DNA of 64,000 nucleotides from positions 2,666,001-2,730,000 of the forward strand of contig OZ237735.1 in assembly GCA_965178125.1 (NCBI GenBank), read 5' to 3'. Of this stretch, positions 12,024-27,000 are shown one piece after another (within the stretch, counting starts at the first letter, position 1; each line of letters starts with the position of its first letter). A model generated the notes under the pieces. The model had not been told where the DNA came from. It did not search any database and saw only the letters and a program-made list of their open reading frames with translations. The translations under genes and the position numbers were made by a program. This DNA comes from Bilabrum cf. latius. Taxonomy: Eukaryota; Bigyra: Bicosoecida; Bigyra; Bicosoecida.

Positions 12024-15000
12024 TCAACCCCAGCGCCTGTCCCCCGCACCAACCCCGAACCCGCCCCTATCCCCCCCGACGGGCCTATCGTCCCTGCGCC
12101 CCGATGCCTCCACGGCCCCCGACCCTCCCCGCTCAACAGGGGCATCCCGGCTGGCCAGACCACCGAATCCTGGGTGCTCGCTGGACGCCATGCCCCTCCC
12201 AATGGCCCCGCTCGAGCCCCCGAAGCGATCCATGGACCCCGCAGAAGCAGACCCGTCCCGCACACGACCTGCAGAGCCGCCTGCCACATCACCGGTGTCC
12301 AACACAGGAGGCCTGATAGGCCGTATTGGCTGCAGACGCACCGGCTGCGTCACGCTGCGGCCCCCTTCCTCCCCCAACCAGCCCCTTCGATCCTCCGTAT
12401 CCCGCCGACCTAGGCCTACACCTTCTGGTTCACCTCCTCGGCTGCCCCCCGCACCCGGGACCTAACCCCGGTGTTGGTCGTCACCAGCTCCAGCCCCAGT
12501 GTTCGCGCCGACCCCTGCTGCAGGGGGCAGTAGCCTCTCGTGCTCCCCTCGCAGCACGTCCGGATGCACCACCAGCGGCACGCAGGCTGCCCCGTCGGCG
12601 GCCTCGAGCAGGGCACGAAGCACCAGCATCACACGAGCCACGCCGTCCAGCAGCTGTCTGGACAGCGACGCGCTCGAATCCTCGCCCAGCTCCCGAGCAC
12701 CATCTCTTGCGCCAACTGCTCCCCCGCGCCGACCGGCCCCCGCGCGACTGGCTGCCCCCTTGTCCATGCCCAGCACCCGGCGGACCAGGTCCTCGACCGT
12801 GCGGCTGGCACTGCCACCAACACCGTCAAGCACTGCCTTAAGCAAGTCCACCGGCCGCCGCCGAAGCCGGTCAAGTGCCGATGGGAAGCGCCGCAGCCGA
12901 ACCAGGGGCAGCTGGCCGCCGCCCGTATCTGCACCGCCTGGCGTTGTGGGCGACGATGACCCACCTTCGGCGTGATCCGCCCTGCGACTACTGACGTCCC
13001 TTTCACCAGAGATGGTGCCGAATCGGCCTGGGGTGGCAGCCCCCGAAGTCGACGCAGGGCCAGTAGCACTGCTGTCACCGCCCCCGCCGGTCCAAGCCAG
13101 GATAGAGACGTATGCTTGCTGCAGGGCAGGGACGTTCCTCGGAGTGAGCTGCTGGAAGACAGGCTCGAAGCTGAACTGCACCTCCACCTGGTCCACGCTC
13201 CACTGGGGCACGCCCGGCTGGCCCGAAGAAGGGTAGTAGTCGGGGCTCATGGGACCCAACGGTGTGGATGCAACCCGCATCGGTGAGACAGGGGATTGTG
13301 CGTCGGCGGCAGCCAGTCCTGCGATTGCCTCGTCTCTGGCTCCGGCGTCCTGCCACAGCCTGGTGAGGACGGCAGCAGGCGCGTGTGAGTCCACGGCCAC
13401 GGAGGACCACCGTGAGGTGAACACGTTGTCCAGCGATCGAGTCGACATGGAGTTGCCATCCATGCCGCCGTAGGAGCCGCCCGCTCCTCTCCCGGCAGAG
13501 CTGATCGAGCCGTCGTCGAGAGAAAAGAACACGTTCACCAGGCCAACGCTGGCTTGTGCCTGCCGACGCACCACTGCACACGAGTCTGGTGTTATGCTGG
13601 GTGCGCCACCGCTGCGTCCCCCTGCCGCCGCATCGTCAAAGAGCTGCGACCCGAGCACCACTGCATGGTCGGCCTATACCAGCAAAGAGAACCCCCTTGG
13701 CTCAGAGGCCCGGAGCACCAGGCTGTGCACCCTCAGTCTGACCGTGCCCTGCTGCGTGGCATGCGCGGGGACGAGCAAGGGCTGCTGTAGCAGCGCCTGG
13801 TAGGAAGATATGGAGCCTGCGGGCACGGCAGGAGGTGAGCCCGAGGGGTCATCGAGACCCTAGCCCTGGCCGTGGTCACGCTGCTGCCCGCCTGCCATGA
13901 CCCGGAGGCCAAAGGGCTCGCGGCCAACAGACGGCGGGGCAAACTAATGATGTGCCCCCGGAATGTGATTGGCACCTGTACTTCCTGGAGACTGTGCTGG
14001 CCCGCGCGAGTCCCATGCCCCCCTGGGGCTGGACGCACCGAATGGCCCGGCAAACTGAGGCCCAGCGCGACCACCCTGGCTGGCGTACTGCTGTCCGCTG
14101 TAGGAGGCGTACGGGTCTGGCCTGCTGTACGGAGGATATCCACCACCGCTATCATACGACGATTGGTAGTAGTGATCACTCTCTGTGGGACCGCCGTACC
14201 CGACAGACCCTTGCCCTGCGTACCCGCGGGGCTCGAAAGGCCCGCTCCCTCCGGGCGGGTATGAGTCGAAGCCACCGCCTGCGCCGTAACCGCGGCCATG
14301 TACGTCCATTGCGCGCTGCTGCGGCGGCATTCCAACGGCTCTGTCGTACCCGAAGCGCGCCTCGTGCCCTGGGCCCATCCCCCGAGGCACCATCGCGCCC
14401 GGGGCGTCCACCGGGAAACCAGCTCCCAGGCCCCCTCCGCGGTACTCCACGCTGCGGCCCCTCCCCTGCGGGTCCGCGGCCGGGTACCTGTCCCAGCCCG
14501 CGCCATAACGTGCTCCATCGCGACGGCCTCCCGAGTGCGGGCTGTCATAGCTAGGGTCTGTCCCGAACCGCCCCGGGTCACCCGTTGCGTTCCCGCCCGA
14601 GTCGCCTCGGTCTCGAGGATCTGCAGCTCCGTGCCTGCCTCGCCGGCCATCGCGAGACCTGGAGCTCGTCTCGGCCCCCCCCTTGCCCCCGCTACCTCTC
14701 CCTCTCCCGCCGGGCTCCTTGCTTCTCCTCGACAAGCAGGCCTCGTGCTTGCGCAGGAACTACGCCAGGCGCGCCTGGCCCGACCGACGGACTGCCTCCA
14801 CGTCCGCTGATACGTGCTCGTTTGCCTCCTGCTGGGCGCGGTTCCACAGCGTGAAGGTATCGCCAAGCACGTCTTGCGGCGACAAGATCTGCTCCACGCG
14901 GCCCTTCACGCGAGACACGTCCCCTTCCACTCGCAGTGCCACAGGCAGCACCGGCTGCCTCAGCATGTCGTCGAGCCCTGTCTAGCCCGAGCTGCCCTGC

Positions 15001-18000
15001 CCCAGCGCAAGGGGACCCGAGAGAGGCCGCGCCCATGGGAATGCGTCGCACACCCGGCCCGCGTCAGAGGGACGCCACCCCCAAAGTGCGTCATCGCCCT
15101 CCTTCTCACCCTCGTGCTCGGTGTCATCACCACCCTCTACTGCGGCCTTTGCTCGGGCAGAGGACCGCAGCAGCCGCACGCCTTCCTGCGCGCTGCACTC
15201 CAGCCCCTCTATGTCCAGTGAGACGGGCGGGTGCTCGGCGCCTTGCAGACGGGTCCCGAACCGTTGCGACTCGCTGCGCTGCCGCCTCACCGTGCCCTGA
15301 ATGTGAGGCACCGCCAGCACAAAGCGATGCAGGGCGGCAGCGCAGCTCCCCTGCCTCAGCATCTGGGGCACCGAAGGATCCGCCTCCCAGGAGAGCGCAA
15401 GTGCAACACTCTCAGGTACGACTGCGTCCCCCGTAAAGCCAGCCGAGGGGCCTTGGGCAGAGGAAGGCAGCAGCTGCAAGGCGCCCGAAAAAGCAGCCCC
15501 GCTCACGGTTGCGCTGGCAGCCGCGAGCGTCGCGTCTAGCCGAGCGGGGCCTATGAGTCTGACGATCCCCTGCGAGGAGGAGTTTAGGCTGCTTAGCGTG
15601 GCGCGGGCACCGCTCGTGCGGACGCCGGAGCTCTATTCCGCTGCGGCCCGTGCCCTCACGTCAGCCATGTCAGGGTTCTCGAGGGCCATGAGCTCTTCGT
15701 GCACGGGACCCGCGGTCTGCAGCGCCACGCACTGGCCCAGCTCGACTGACCAGGATCGGTGCTCCACCACCTGCAGGGCGGGTAGCAGCTCGGCCCACTC
15801 GTCACTTTCCTCGAGGGTCGAGCTCGCCACGGAGTCCAAATCGTCCACCTCCTGCGCCCCGAACGCGGCAGGATCGTCGAAGCTGAACACGTTGTTGTCT
15901 CCGGTGCCTGACCTGGTGCTGGCCAGCGGCTGCCCCGGCCCAGCCTCGCCCCTGCTCCCGGCTCCAGAGCTCTGCGCCCTCGAGAGCCGGGAGCTCATCG
16001 GACCTCCGTGGCGGTCGGATTGCGGGGACACCCGACGGGGGGAACCCGGGGGCGCGTGGCCTGCAGTGACATCGGCAGCGCTGGTGCCACCCAGCAGAGC
16101 GTGGGAAGCCGCCCTGAGCAGGTGCACCCCCGGGGAGAAGGAGTGTCCAGCACCAGCAGCGCCGTGCCCGAGGGCGCGCCTGCCGCTGTGATGCTGGAAT
16201 GGAGAACCAACGGGCACGATCTGCTGCCCAGCAACTGTGCCGGAGCCGCTTCCGGTTCCTCCGCCAGAGTTATCAGCACCGGCAGCAGTGTGTGCGCTGG
16301 TCGCGCCCGCCGCCTGCCAGTGCTCGCTCGAATGATCATCGCCTTGACCAGACTGCGGACCATTTTGCTGCTCCCAACCGCTCGCCTGGCTTGCTGCCCC
16401 TGCGGCCACGCCAATCGATCGGCTCCATCCAAGCACAAGCCTGAGGACGGGGGCAATATTGTCGCGACTCACCCCGACCAGCACGCCATCAGCACCCATC
16501 CGCCCAGCCACGCGCACGCCCACATCCCCGCTGAGCAGCCGCAGCCGGCCGAGAGCCTCCTCGTCCTCAAGCACAAGCGCGTCCTCGAGCCCGCTGGGTC
16601 CGCGTGTGACGCCCAGACGCATGCCGGAGAGCCGGGCCTGCGCGATGGGCTGAGAGCGGACCATGACGTCTGCCACGCCTGGAGTCATCCGCTGCACTGA
16701 AAGCACGACCTTCGATACGACTGCGTCTGCGGTGACCATAAGCCTGCCAGCGATGCTTCGCGCGGCAGATTGCTTTAGAGCGACACGGCCTAGGACATCA
16801 GAGCCACTGGTCACGAGATGCCTGGGCGAGAGCCCCTGCGTTGCTGCTTGCTCATCGTCCTCGTCATCCGGGAAGAGCTGTTGCGGACGACCGAGGCGGA
16901 TTTCAATGTGCGCATCCGCAGGTTTCGGCAGCAGCAGGCTTGCGGACACCATGCTGCCCTGTTGAGCCGACATCGATGGACCCAGGCGTGAACTCCCGCC
17001 CGCTCGCTCCCCTCCCGTCCCGCCCTCAATGTCGCCCCAGGAGACATACAGGAGTGAGTCGTCAAGCTGCCCGCCCCCGCGCATGACCTGCTGCACAGAG
17101 AGGCGATCGGGGTGCGGATAGGCACTTCCGCGCCCTCTACCGCTCGAAAAAGTAGAGTCTACAGAGATGTGGCCGTTACCCGGGGTAGATCGACTGAGTG
17201 GTGCCAGAGAGCCCGTCCCACCGCCACCACTGGAACTGGCACTGTCGGATTTGGCGCGGCTAATTCGCAGAGCAATCTGCACTGGTTTCTGCAAGAATAC
17301 CTCTGACACGCTCGGGAATGTGCCCTGCAAACGGGTTCCGTAAATTGCATTCGCCACGGCTTCCTCCAATCCTAGGTCAAACCTCCCGTCGTTTCTTGTC
17401 TACTCCTCTGCATTCGAATTCCCACCCTGGGGTTGCGACCCGCGCTGCGGAGCCCCTTCATCGGCAGGCCCACCGCCATCACCGCGACCTGTCCCAGCTT
17501 CGGATCCAACGTGGGAAGGCTGCCCTGCGACGCCGTCCGGCACAGAGCTGCCAGAGTGCCTAGACCGCTATCCAGCGTGGGCTCCTTGCTTCAGAGCCTG
17601 CGAGGCAGCACCTGCTTCACGAGCTGCAAGCAGCACAAAGGCAAGCAGCTGTGGCGTCACCTGCGTGCCTGCCAGCTCCATGTGCACAGACAGGCGCTGC
17701 GCCTGGGACGCATGGCCGCCGCTGCGCATCAGACTCGCGAGTGCATCCATCATGGGATCCGTTCTAGAGAGATCCAGGCCGCGCTTGGACCGGCTGCTTC
17801 GCTGCCTTCGCGCCCTGCTTCTTTTCTTCTCAATGTTGGCAGACTGCAGCGCTCGCATCACTGCGTTCACCCTCCGACTCACCGCTCGGTCGTCCTCTGA
17901 GCGACTGCTGCCTCTCTATCGCTTGCTGTCGCTATCGGACGAGTCACCCTCATCATCGCTAGTGCTTGTGCCGCTTCTGCTGCCCCCGTCGCTGTCGCTG

Positions 18001-21000
18001 TCCCACGACACCAAGGCCACCGGCCCAGCGGTGAACCCTCCCCACATGCTCCCGATGCCCACCTCGGGCAGCTGCACTGCGAATGACACCGCATCGGCTA
18101 TGCTCTAGGCCGAGGCTCCGGTAGAAAGGGGGCGGAGCCGCAGCGATCGTGCGATTGAGGCACCGCCCCACTTGTCTGCGTCTCCCGGTGTGGGCCTGGC
18201 TCGATCGGCACCCCCTCTGCCTTGGCGCGGTACTGCGGCCGGCCCCGAAGACGAGGCATCTGGGCTACCGTCGAGACCGCCGTCCCCTGCCGTTGTTCCA
18301 GCTTGATCCCGGGCCTCGAAGAAATCTAGAACCGACACGCGGCGCTCCAGCAGCAGCAGCCTGCCAGCCTGCACCCGCACGCTGCTTCTCGTGACCAGCA
18401 GCCAGCCCGCCGAGTCAGCCGCCGGCCCGGTCCCCACTTCCTCCTCGTCGTCTGAGCTCAACACGCCGTCTTCGTCGATTCCAGCGACAAGCTCATCCAC
18501 CCCTGGGAACATGCCGTCCTCGCCGACTCCCAGCGGCTCATCATCGGGATCCGTGCGCTTGCTCACAGCACCTACTGCCTGCCTGCGCGTCGAAATTCCG
18601 GGCGAAGACTTGCCGCCACGGACTGCTTGGTCCGGCTGCTCACGTGCTCGACCACCTGACTCGCTGGGCTTGAACTGCCCCACTACCTCGTCCACCAGGA
18701 ATCGCACCGGTTCTAGCATAGAGGGTGCTAGGCTGCCCATGCGTGTGCGGCCGTGCCCGTGCCCCTTGCGAGGAGGTGGCTAGGGCCCAGGAGCCTCGCC
18801 ACCTTGGTTGCCTGCGCTGGGGCTCGGTACCCTGTGACCTGGACCCACAGCAGATGCGCGACTACCGGCAGCTGAGCGTCGGTCGCTCCTTGAGTCCGCA
18901 TCGGAACCTCCAGCATGACCAGACCGAGCATAAAGCGGCCTGTCTACAAACTCTCGCACGCTTTCCCCAAAATTCCAGGTATGGAGCAGGCCGGTGATGT
19001 GTCGCGCCGAACGAGGGGTACATATTAATCTAGTGGCCAGCACATCCATGGCCAGATCCACGCCGAGCTGCCCGCTGTGAGTCCGGGCGTGAGTCGGCTA
19101 GCGATGAGGGGCCACAGAACTGGCTCGATCGTTACCTAGAGAGTTTGATTCTGGCAGCTCTCCGGACGCAGTGGCCGAGCCCACGCCAGGGCTGGCATGA
19201 CTGACAGCCCGTGAGAGCGAGCCAGTCAAGCTGTGATCGGCCGATGAGCTGCCGCCGTCCCCCTCATGCCCGACGAGCGCCGCCACGGCTGCACTCGGCA
19301 CCCACAGGGAGGCATCGGCCTGAGGGCACCACTCCTCTAGCGCCAGTAGAGGCGCCATGTCTTCAGTCTGCCAGTCCAACCGCCTGCTGCCTATCTCAGT
19401 ACCGTCTCTCTCGGCAAGAGCCGCACGCAGCGTGTTGGCCACCAGGCCAATCCCTCTGAACGCCATGTTCTCCTGCTCATCGTCGTCCGCAGCTCCGTCC
19501 GCACCGTTGAAATCGAGCTGCAGCAGCTTGCGTACTCTATGCTAAATCTGCGCAAGGCCGTCTTTGACGTTGTTGGACCCAGTCGAAGAGCCCGGTCCGG
19601 CTGCAGCGTGGTCTGGGACGGCAGGGCCAGACTTGAGGGGGGAGACCCTGCGGCTTCGTTCCGACGGACCGTCGCGCCGCTGGCGACGCTGGAGCCTAGA
19701 CCTCAGGGACAGGCCTCTACCTCGCCCCCTGCTGCTACCTACGCGGTCCACTAGTACATCCTCAAGCAGTCCGCGCCCGAGTAGGGAGAGCGGCGTCACC
19801 TGCGCTGTAACTTGCGCCGAAATCTGGCTCAGTCGTGCTGAGGCGCCGCCGACCACCACGCGCCGGGACGCAGAGTCTCCAGGAGCCGCGACGGAGCTAC
19901 CTGACATGCCGTTGATTTCGCTCTCATTTCCTGCTTCACCGCCACCCATGGCCGATAGCACCACGCCCACAGTTGCAATGCCAACGCGAACTTCAGCGAC
20001 TGACATGCGGGGGGTGATGGAACCGAAAAGGGCGCGAGAGGCATCTGACAGCACCGCCGCTTGCCCAGAACGTCGGGTCTTCACACCCAGGCTCTCCATG
20101 GCTGCCTCTACCAGCTCTTGCTCTCGCGCAAGAGCATCTGCGGGCTCCTCCAACATCATGAGGCTGCCCAGGTGCCGCGCACTAGACCGCATCGAGGGTG
20201 CGTGGATGGCTCTCGAGGTCTCGCGCGCCAGAGTGGAGATACGGCGTGGTACGCTGCCGCGAACAGACGCCCGTGCCTTGCGCGAACCCGGCCTTGGCTT
20301 GGCCGGCGATCGTGTCGTGCGCCGAGTGAGGCTGGAGCGCAGCGGCTGGCTGATTCCGGCCTCGGAGCCCCTAGCGCCCCGAGTGCCGTCTGCAGACGCT
20401 TCGTGGGAATAGTACGGCAGGGCCAGGGAGGCCTCCCGCACGGCAACGAGGCACGCGGTCTTGGTCGTCACGGAAGACGCGCGCGAGAAGGCAGAGCGCA
20501 GCTGCACCTGCAGCTCGTTGGCAGCCTGCTCCCCGATGGCAGCGATGTCCCGGTCAAGGCTCGCAGTGCTAGTAGATCGCCGCCGCATCGGGAGCTCGCG
20601 GGAGTCCATGCTGGCGTCGCTCATCGTGCGAGACCTGCCTCGGCTGCGCCCGTCCATCGGCAGACGCGCCAGCGGCATACCCGACGGCGTCAGCCCATCC
20701 GGCCGCATTGTCTCGCTGGTGGCAGCAGGACTGCCACGCAGCAGTCCGCCCCCCCTCGAGCCCAGCTTGCTAAACACGCGATTGAACGATCTCTGGAAGG
20801 CGTTAACCACACGAAATAGAGCCTAGCCAGCACCAGGAAGCACCAACGCGTGCACGCGAGCCAGATCCACCAGCACGGCGTTGTCGGCATCGCTGCTGTC
20901 GCTGACGAGCAATCGAGCCAGTCGGCGCATAGCTGGGATGTGCGACCCGCTGCTGCTAGACACAGGGGCAGCTGCTGCTGCAGATTTCTGCTGCTGCTGG

Positions 21001-24000
21001 GCGAGTGCTACCACGGATTTCAAAGAGGCTGACCCGCCGGCGCCGCTGGCTGCCGACTTCCCTGGACTCGAACCAGCGGGTGCGCGGGTGCTGCTACGAC
21101 TGAATACATCCACGTGAAGATCCGCATGGCACAGAGCAAGCAATGGCCGCTCAGTCCTCCGCACGTAGGTTAGCTCGAACGATCCGCCGGGTGCGGCCTT
21201 GGCATCCTTGCCCTCGGCCTGCTTGCCCTGCTGCTCAAACTACGGGATGTACTTGGCGGGGCGTGTCTCGGGGACAGCGAGGCGCAAGCCAGCAGATGAC
21301 TGCGCTCTGAGATTCCGCGCCTCCGAGGAATTGCCTGAGCCAGATGACACTGTGCTGACCTCGGAGCCCACACCAGCCTGCCTGCGACGCGCCATCGCAG
21401 CTGCTGCGGCGCCAGCTGCGGCGGCACCCTCTGCATGCCCACACAGGTGATTGAATGATAGCGCGCCGCGGGGCATGGGCAGCAACAGATCTACCGTTCC
21501 GCTTTCTGATAGCCGGTCTCGCACCAGGGTGCTGAGCTCCGACAAGCCATCCGCATCCGAGCTCTCACCGGACCAGCTCCTGCCAACTGGCCCAGAGTCC
21601 TCCGACTCGGCCGCTATGGGGGACTGGCCGACGCTGCGAGGCGGCACGGCTACCACGCCCACAGAGGCCTCCAGCCTCCCCACCGCAAACCGAACGGACA
21701 CGTCTCCTCGCACCTCGTCGTGTTCCAGCCGCAGCGTGCTACATCTCGTGCCCAGCTGCACTACGGTGGCCTGCGACTCCCCCCGCGGCAGAATAGGCCG
21801 GCTGGTCTGGCTCCGTGCGGTCCCTCGGTCTGGATGCTCAGAGCGGCGACTGCCTAGCAAGGCACTGTTCCGCGATTTGGTCCTAGAATCGTCTCGCAGA
21901 ACTGCCGCGAGCTGCACGCCCTGCTGATCCACGAGCAGAACAGAGTGGCCCGATACCAGAGCTTGCCGAGGCTGTGCACTGGAGCGGCGGGGTGCATCGA
22001 CTTTCACGTGCCGTCGGTCCTTGCTGGATTTGCGTGGTGCAGTGGAGGGTTTGTCAGAAGACACCGCCTTGCCAGCTCCGGAGGATGCTGTAGGCATCGC
22101 GCTTTGAGTCCTCGCTTTGGCCCTGGCTGCCTGCGCCTACTGCAGCTGTTCTGCCGCGCTCTGCAGTTCCCGCTGACGCATCTGCTGTTTGCGCGCGTAC
22201 GCACTTGAATAGCTGATGAGTGCTCTCACCTCGCGCTAGAGGCTGTGCGACAGCCACAGCAAAGCTTTCCAGATGCTTGGCTCGAAGGCCCGAGACACGC
22301 GATCCGCAGTAACTGAAATCACGGTCCACTCCTGAAACCTAGACTGGATCGATCGAGAGACAGGCTGAGTGGCTATGCTCGCCTGGTGCAGGGGCGACTT
22401 GGAGGCAGAGGACTGACCCAGCCTGGAGGGCTTGCCGCCGTGCCCGCGTGCAGCTGCACCGCGCCCGCGGGACTTCTTGCCACCACCGTGGTGCTGCCGC
22501 ATCGTCGCTGGAGCCTCAATCAGCCAGCTCTCGGGCGGAGTCCACAGCTGCAGCTAGCCAAGTCCGAGGCCGCTCTGCCGCATGCGGACCCCATGCATGG
22601 CCCCTGTGCACGCGAAATTCCGCATCCACGCGGGAATATGCACCAGGGCGCTCGTTGAATCTGCGGGTCCTGCTGGGCTCCTCGGACCAGCGGCAGCTGC
22701 TGGAGAGCCATTCTCGGCGCTCACGCTATCCTGCAGTCCCTAGTTGGCGCGTAAGGCCTCCCAAACCGCGGTGCTCCACAGCCTGCGGCTAAACTCGGCT
22801 CTCACCTTCGGTAAACCCATCCACGTTTCCTGCCCCGGCTTCAAACCAGTCTCCACGGAGGACACGGGAGGCCGTGACAGGGTTCGTCTCGCACCGCGGG
22901 TCGCACGGGACCCATCCGGAAGCCCAGACACCTTCCCAGCGCTAGAAACCGTTGCCGCCAAGTCTATTGCGCTGGATTGGGAGCCCGATCGAGCTCGACC
23001 AGAGCGCCGGCGGCGAGCCCCAAGCAGCCCAGACGCGGTACGAGGCTGCAGGTCTTTGGTTAGTCCGATGCCGTGCCGACCGATGCCAACTCGGCCCCTA
23101 ATACCCCAGGACATGCTGTCTCCATCCAGCGTCACTCCGCTCGCGCGATACTTCGCCATCATGCCGCGCTCCACCGCACGAAGACCCACCGACGCGTCTT
23201 CCAGCACCACGTGCACTGAGGTGGCGTGCGAGGCCGAAGCGGCCATGGCCATCGCCTGTGCCCGCTCTGCATCCCCCTTGATCGCTTGGATGTTGCGGAG
23301 CACCCACGCAGGAATAGCCTCGGCAATGCGCTGCGAGCGGATGGCCACTGCCTGCGGGTCATCCGCCCTGTTGGCGGAGCGAGCGCCCCTGTGCCTGTCT
23401 CTCCTCTTCAGCAGGTCACCAAGTACAGAGGCGGATTGCATGCTGCCAGTCCAGCCACCTACAAACCGCCAGAAGGAGTCAAGCCTCGTCGAGTGTGCGT
23501 TGAGCTCCACAGCCACCTCGCGAATGCGTGCTCGAATAGATCCGTCCCGAACACGCGGGGCGATGTCGCGCGCGTCGTGGACGTTCTTAGCGATCGCTGC
23601 AGGATAAGCACCCCAGGCGAACCGCGAGTCCGATTCAGTATACCCTGCGAGAGCAGTCAGGTGTGAATCGACCGAATCGTTCCGCTCGCGCTTGCTAGGT
23701 GGGAGTTCGGCCGGAATAGATGCAACTGAACTGCCCTTGGTAAATATGTCGCTCGAGATGGCTTCAGGCAGTTCATGCGACATATATATGCCCAAGCCGT
23801 CCCCACCAACTGCAGCAGACGCGCTCGTCATACTATCGACCGCAACCCTGACTTGTGCGTCCGTCGACTGCGCCGCGCTCAGCGCCGAGGAAGGCTGCAG
23901 TATGGCGGCCGTGCACCCTGCCTCGAGGAGGCCCTCGAGGGCACTGCCCCAGCCGTCGAAGATGCCTGTCGTGTCCTGCCCGACTACCATTGGCGACTGT

Positions 24001-27000
24001 CCCGCGTCGGAGGACTGCAGCAAGGAACCATCAGAATCAAGGGACGCAGGCGTTGATGCGCGCCGGGACTGCACATCGCCACCCTCTCGGATCGTCCACG
24101 TCCGGGCCCGCGCAGTTAGCTGCAGTCCAGCACCAGCCAGTTTGGTGCATTCCACTGCAACGGGGAGCGGCACCACGCCGTCCACACCGCGGGACTGAGC
24201 AAACAGGGTGACCGAAGCAGGGCCAGAGCTGCGCGCGAGCTGCACCGCCACCCAGCTATCGTCCTGCGTCGGCAGCAACATTCCAGTGTCAGAGTGACTC
24301 GCGCGGTCGAGGTGTTGCCGTAGACGATACAGAACCGGAGGCAGGCTTGATTCGGCGGTTTCTGCAGCCGCTGATGCGGCCTGACTAGGATTGGCGCTGA
24401 ATGCGATTGGTACTTGCGGGCTAGAGACAGCCACACTGCCGGTCAGCTGCAGGTGTTCGATCCTTGCTGCCTCTTGAGCAGGCCCTTGCAGCAGATGCAA
24501 ATCAACAGCAACGCATCCAGATGCAGGGTCCGAGCACACCACATGCAGACCTTTAAAATTGAGCGTGAACCGTGATGTTCGGCTCGCCTGTACTCGGGTG
24601 GAGGCCCGTGGACCCGCGAGTCGCGCGCCGACCTGCGTGTGGAGCCAAGCAGGCAGGGTGCTCCGCAAACCGTCCGAACCCATCAATGCTAGCAGGTGCT
24701 GGGTCTTGGATATAACGCCAAGCACATTCCGGCCACCGCGCGATGCACCTGCAGCTCCTGGCCGCTTGGAAGCCTGCGCGGCTCCCAGCCGATGCATGCC
24801 CATCGGTGACATGAACGTCTTGGAAGGCGCAACCTGACGGGCACTGCGATTGGCCACGCTGCTCCGTAAAATATTCTGTTCGTCCGCTTGCATGGAGCTT
24901 GCGGCCGCATGTAGGCTCGCTGAGGCTCCGAGACCTGCAGATGACTGTCGTCCGCTGTGATGGTCCCTGTCTGGACTGACGATAACTGCCTAGCCTGTCG
25001 CGGTGTTGGCCCCCGTCTCAGCGGACTGGGACCCGGGTGTTGCGTTCAGCAGAACGGCTAGCACTAGGTTGAGGCTCTCGACAGTTCGACCAGCAAGCGG
25101 GGAGAGCTCGGCATCCACTGAGCCAAACGAGATGGACTGGGCCTACTCCGAATCCGTAAGGGTGACCGGCGATCCACCAGACAAAGCCGCACCAAGCTCC
25201 GTCTAGCTCCGAATTCGGGCCGGGTCTGACCGGTAAAAAAGTTTGCCTGTTGACAACCTCACTGCTTCCATGGATAGCTGACCCAATTGCATCCAGGACT
25301 AGCTAACTCGCGAGCCTTCGTCCACGACGCAATCCTCCACCGTCTTCCAGGACACTATGGTGTCTGGAGTAGCCACGCTGGCCACTTGAATCCCGCTGCA
25401 GCTGACGCTCACATCCTGCCGGCTCTCACGTTGCGAGGGGTGCCCTTGCACGCTCTTGCCGACGCCTGATGCAACCATGGCACTGACGATGCCCTGTGAC
25501 CAGCTAGGGCGGGGTGTAGACAGACCAGCGGAGGCGGTGTCGCGCTGACCGTGCCCAAGAGACAAAATTCGAGATCTTCGCTGCTCCCACTCGCCGAGAT
25601 GAAGCCTGCACAGCTTTCGCCTCATCACTGACATGGAGGCCTAAACTGGAAGATCGGCAATCGAGCTCCAGGCCGCAACCGCAGCAGGAATGGGGGCCGC
25701 ATTCGAGGCCTAGGAAGAGGTGACTACCTCCAGCACCCGAGATGGCAAGCCGCCCTCGTCCGTCCCGTCGTGCCCAAACCCGAGCTCTGCACTGCCCCAA
25801 GGGCTCTCGTCGTGACTCTGCTGGTCACCTGCATGACGGGATTCCTTCAAAACCGCGCGCAAGTGCGCATGCATGCTCTACTTCTCCAGGCCAGCGCCAT
25901 CTCTTGCGTCACATGCGAAGGGGACATCATCCGCAGCCCGGGCATTTGGTGCATCCAGAGACACTGACTCAGCATCAGAGCCGTAGCCTTCCGAAGGCTC
26001 ACCGGTGAGACCGCTGCGCTCATGGCCGGAACCGAGACCCTAGCCGACCGGCGGGCCGCTGCCGTGATCATGGCTGGAGCCACTGCCACGCGCAGAAGAA
26101 GCAGTTTCTACCTGCGACGAGACGTCGTTACGGGAAGCGAATCCGTCAGATGCAGCATCTGCCACGCGACCCAAAGTCCCGCCGGCTGCCACGCTCGCTC
26201 CTAGCCCAGCACCATGCCCGAGCACCGAAGCAGTTAAGCCAGATGACACGGTACCACCGTCAAAGTCACGGACCGATGTTGCATGCCGGGCGTCCGGAAT
26301 GTACTGTGATTCGAGGGCAATGGCCCTGCGGCGAATGCCGCCACTTTGGGCCAGTAGCCTAGCTTCTGGCCTGGCGGTCGCAATGCTCGCTGCCTGCAGC
26401 TGCACCGACGACAGCGTCGAGGGCGGACGCAGCTGGGCCTCGGCAGGGGCCAGCAAGTCCAACAGTCCCTCGAGTCGCTTACTGCGCTGCGATGAAATAC
26501 GACTGATCTAGGTTGATGCGTATCCAACGCCCCATGCAAATGCATTGAGGTGTCCAAGCATCGCTGCGCCTAGTCCCTGGTCGGCTAATGCTAGCCTGAT
26601 CTTGCCGCTGCTGAGTCGCACCTGAGACGGAGAGTTTGGCTGCTGCTGCATCGAAGCAGACACGCAGTGAACACCACCAGCCAGAACGGACCGGCTCAGC
26701 TCAGCTGGTATCAGCTACTTCAAGTCATGAGATGGCAAATTGTAGTCGGCAAAGTAACTCAACCAGCACGACGGCAAGCCGCCGGGCACGACGACTAGCT
26801 TCCCATGCCTAGAGCGATCCATGTGCCGGAGCTAGTGGAAAGCAGGGTAAAGCTTCCTATCTGCCTCAGAGGCTTCCTCCGATGCTGCGCGCCCCCCCGC
26901 TGCAGATGGTGACTTCCGCTGTCCTCGACTAGCAGCGGAGGAGGCGTCTATTATACCGCGCAGCAGCTTTGGCTAGACACCAGTGGGCGAGCAAGCCTGC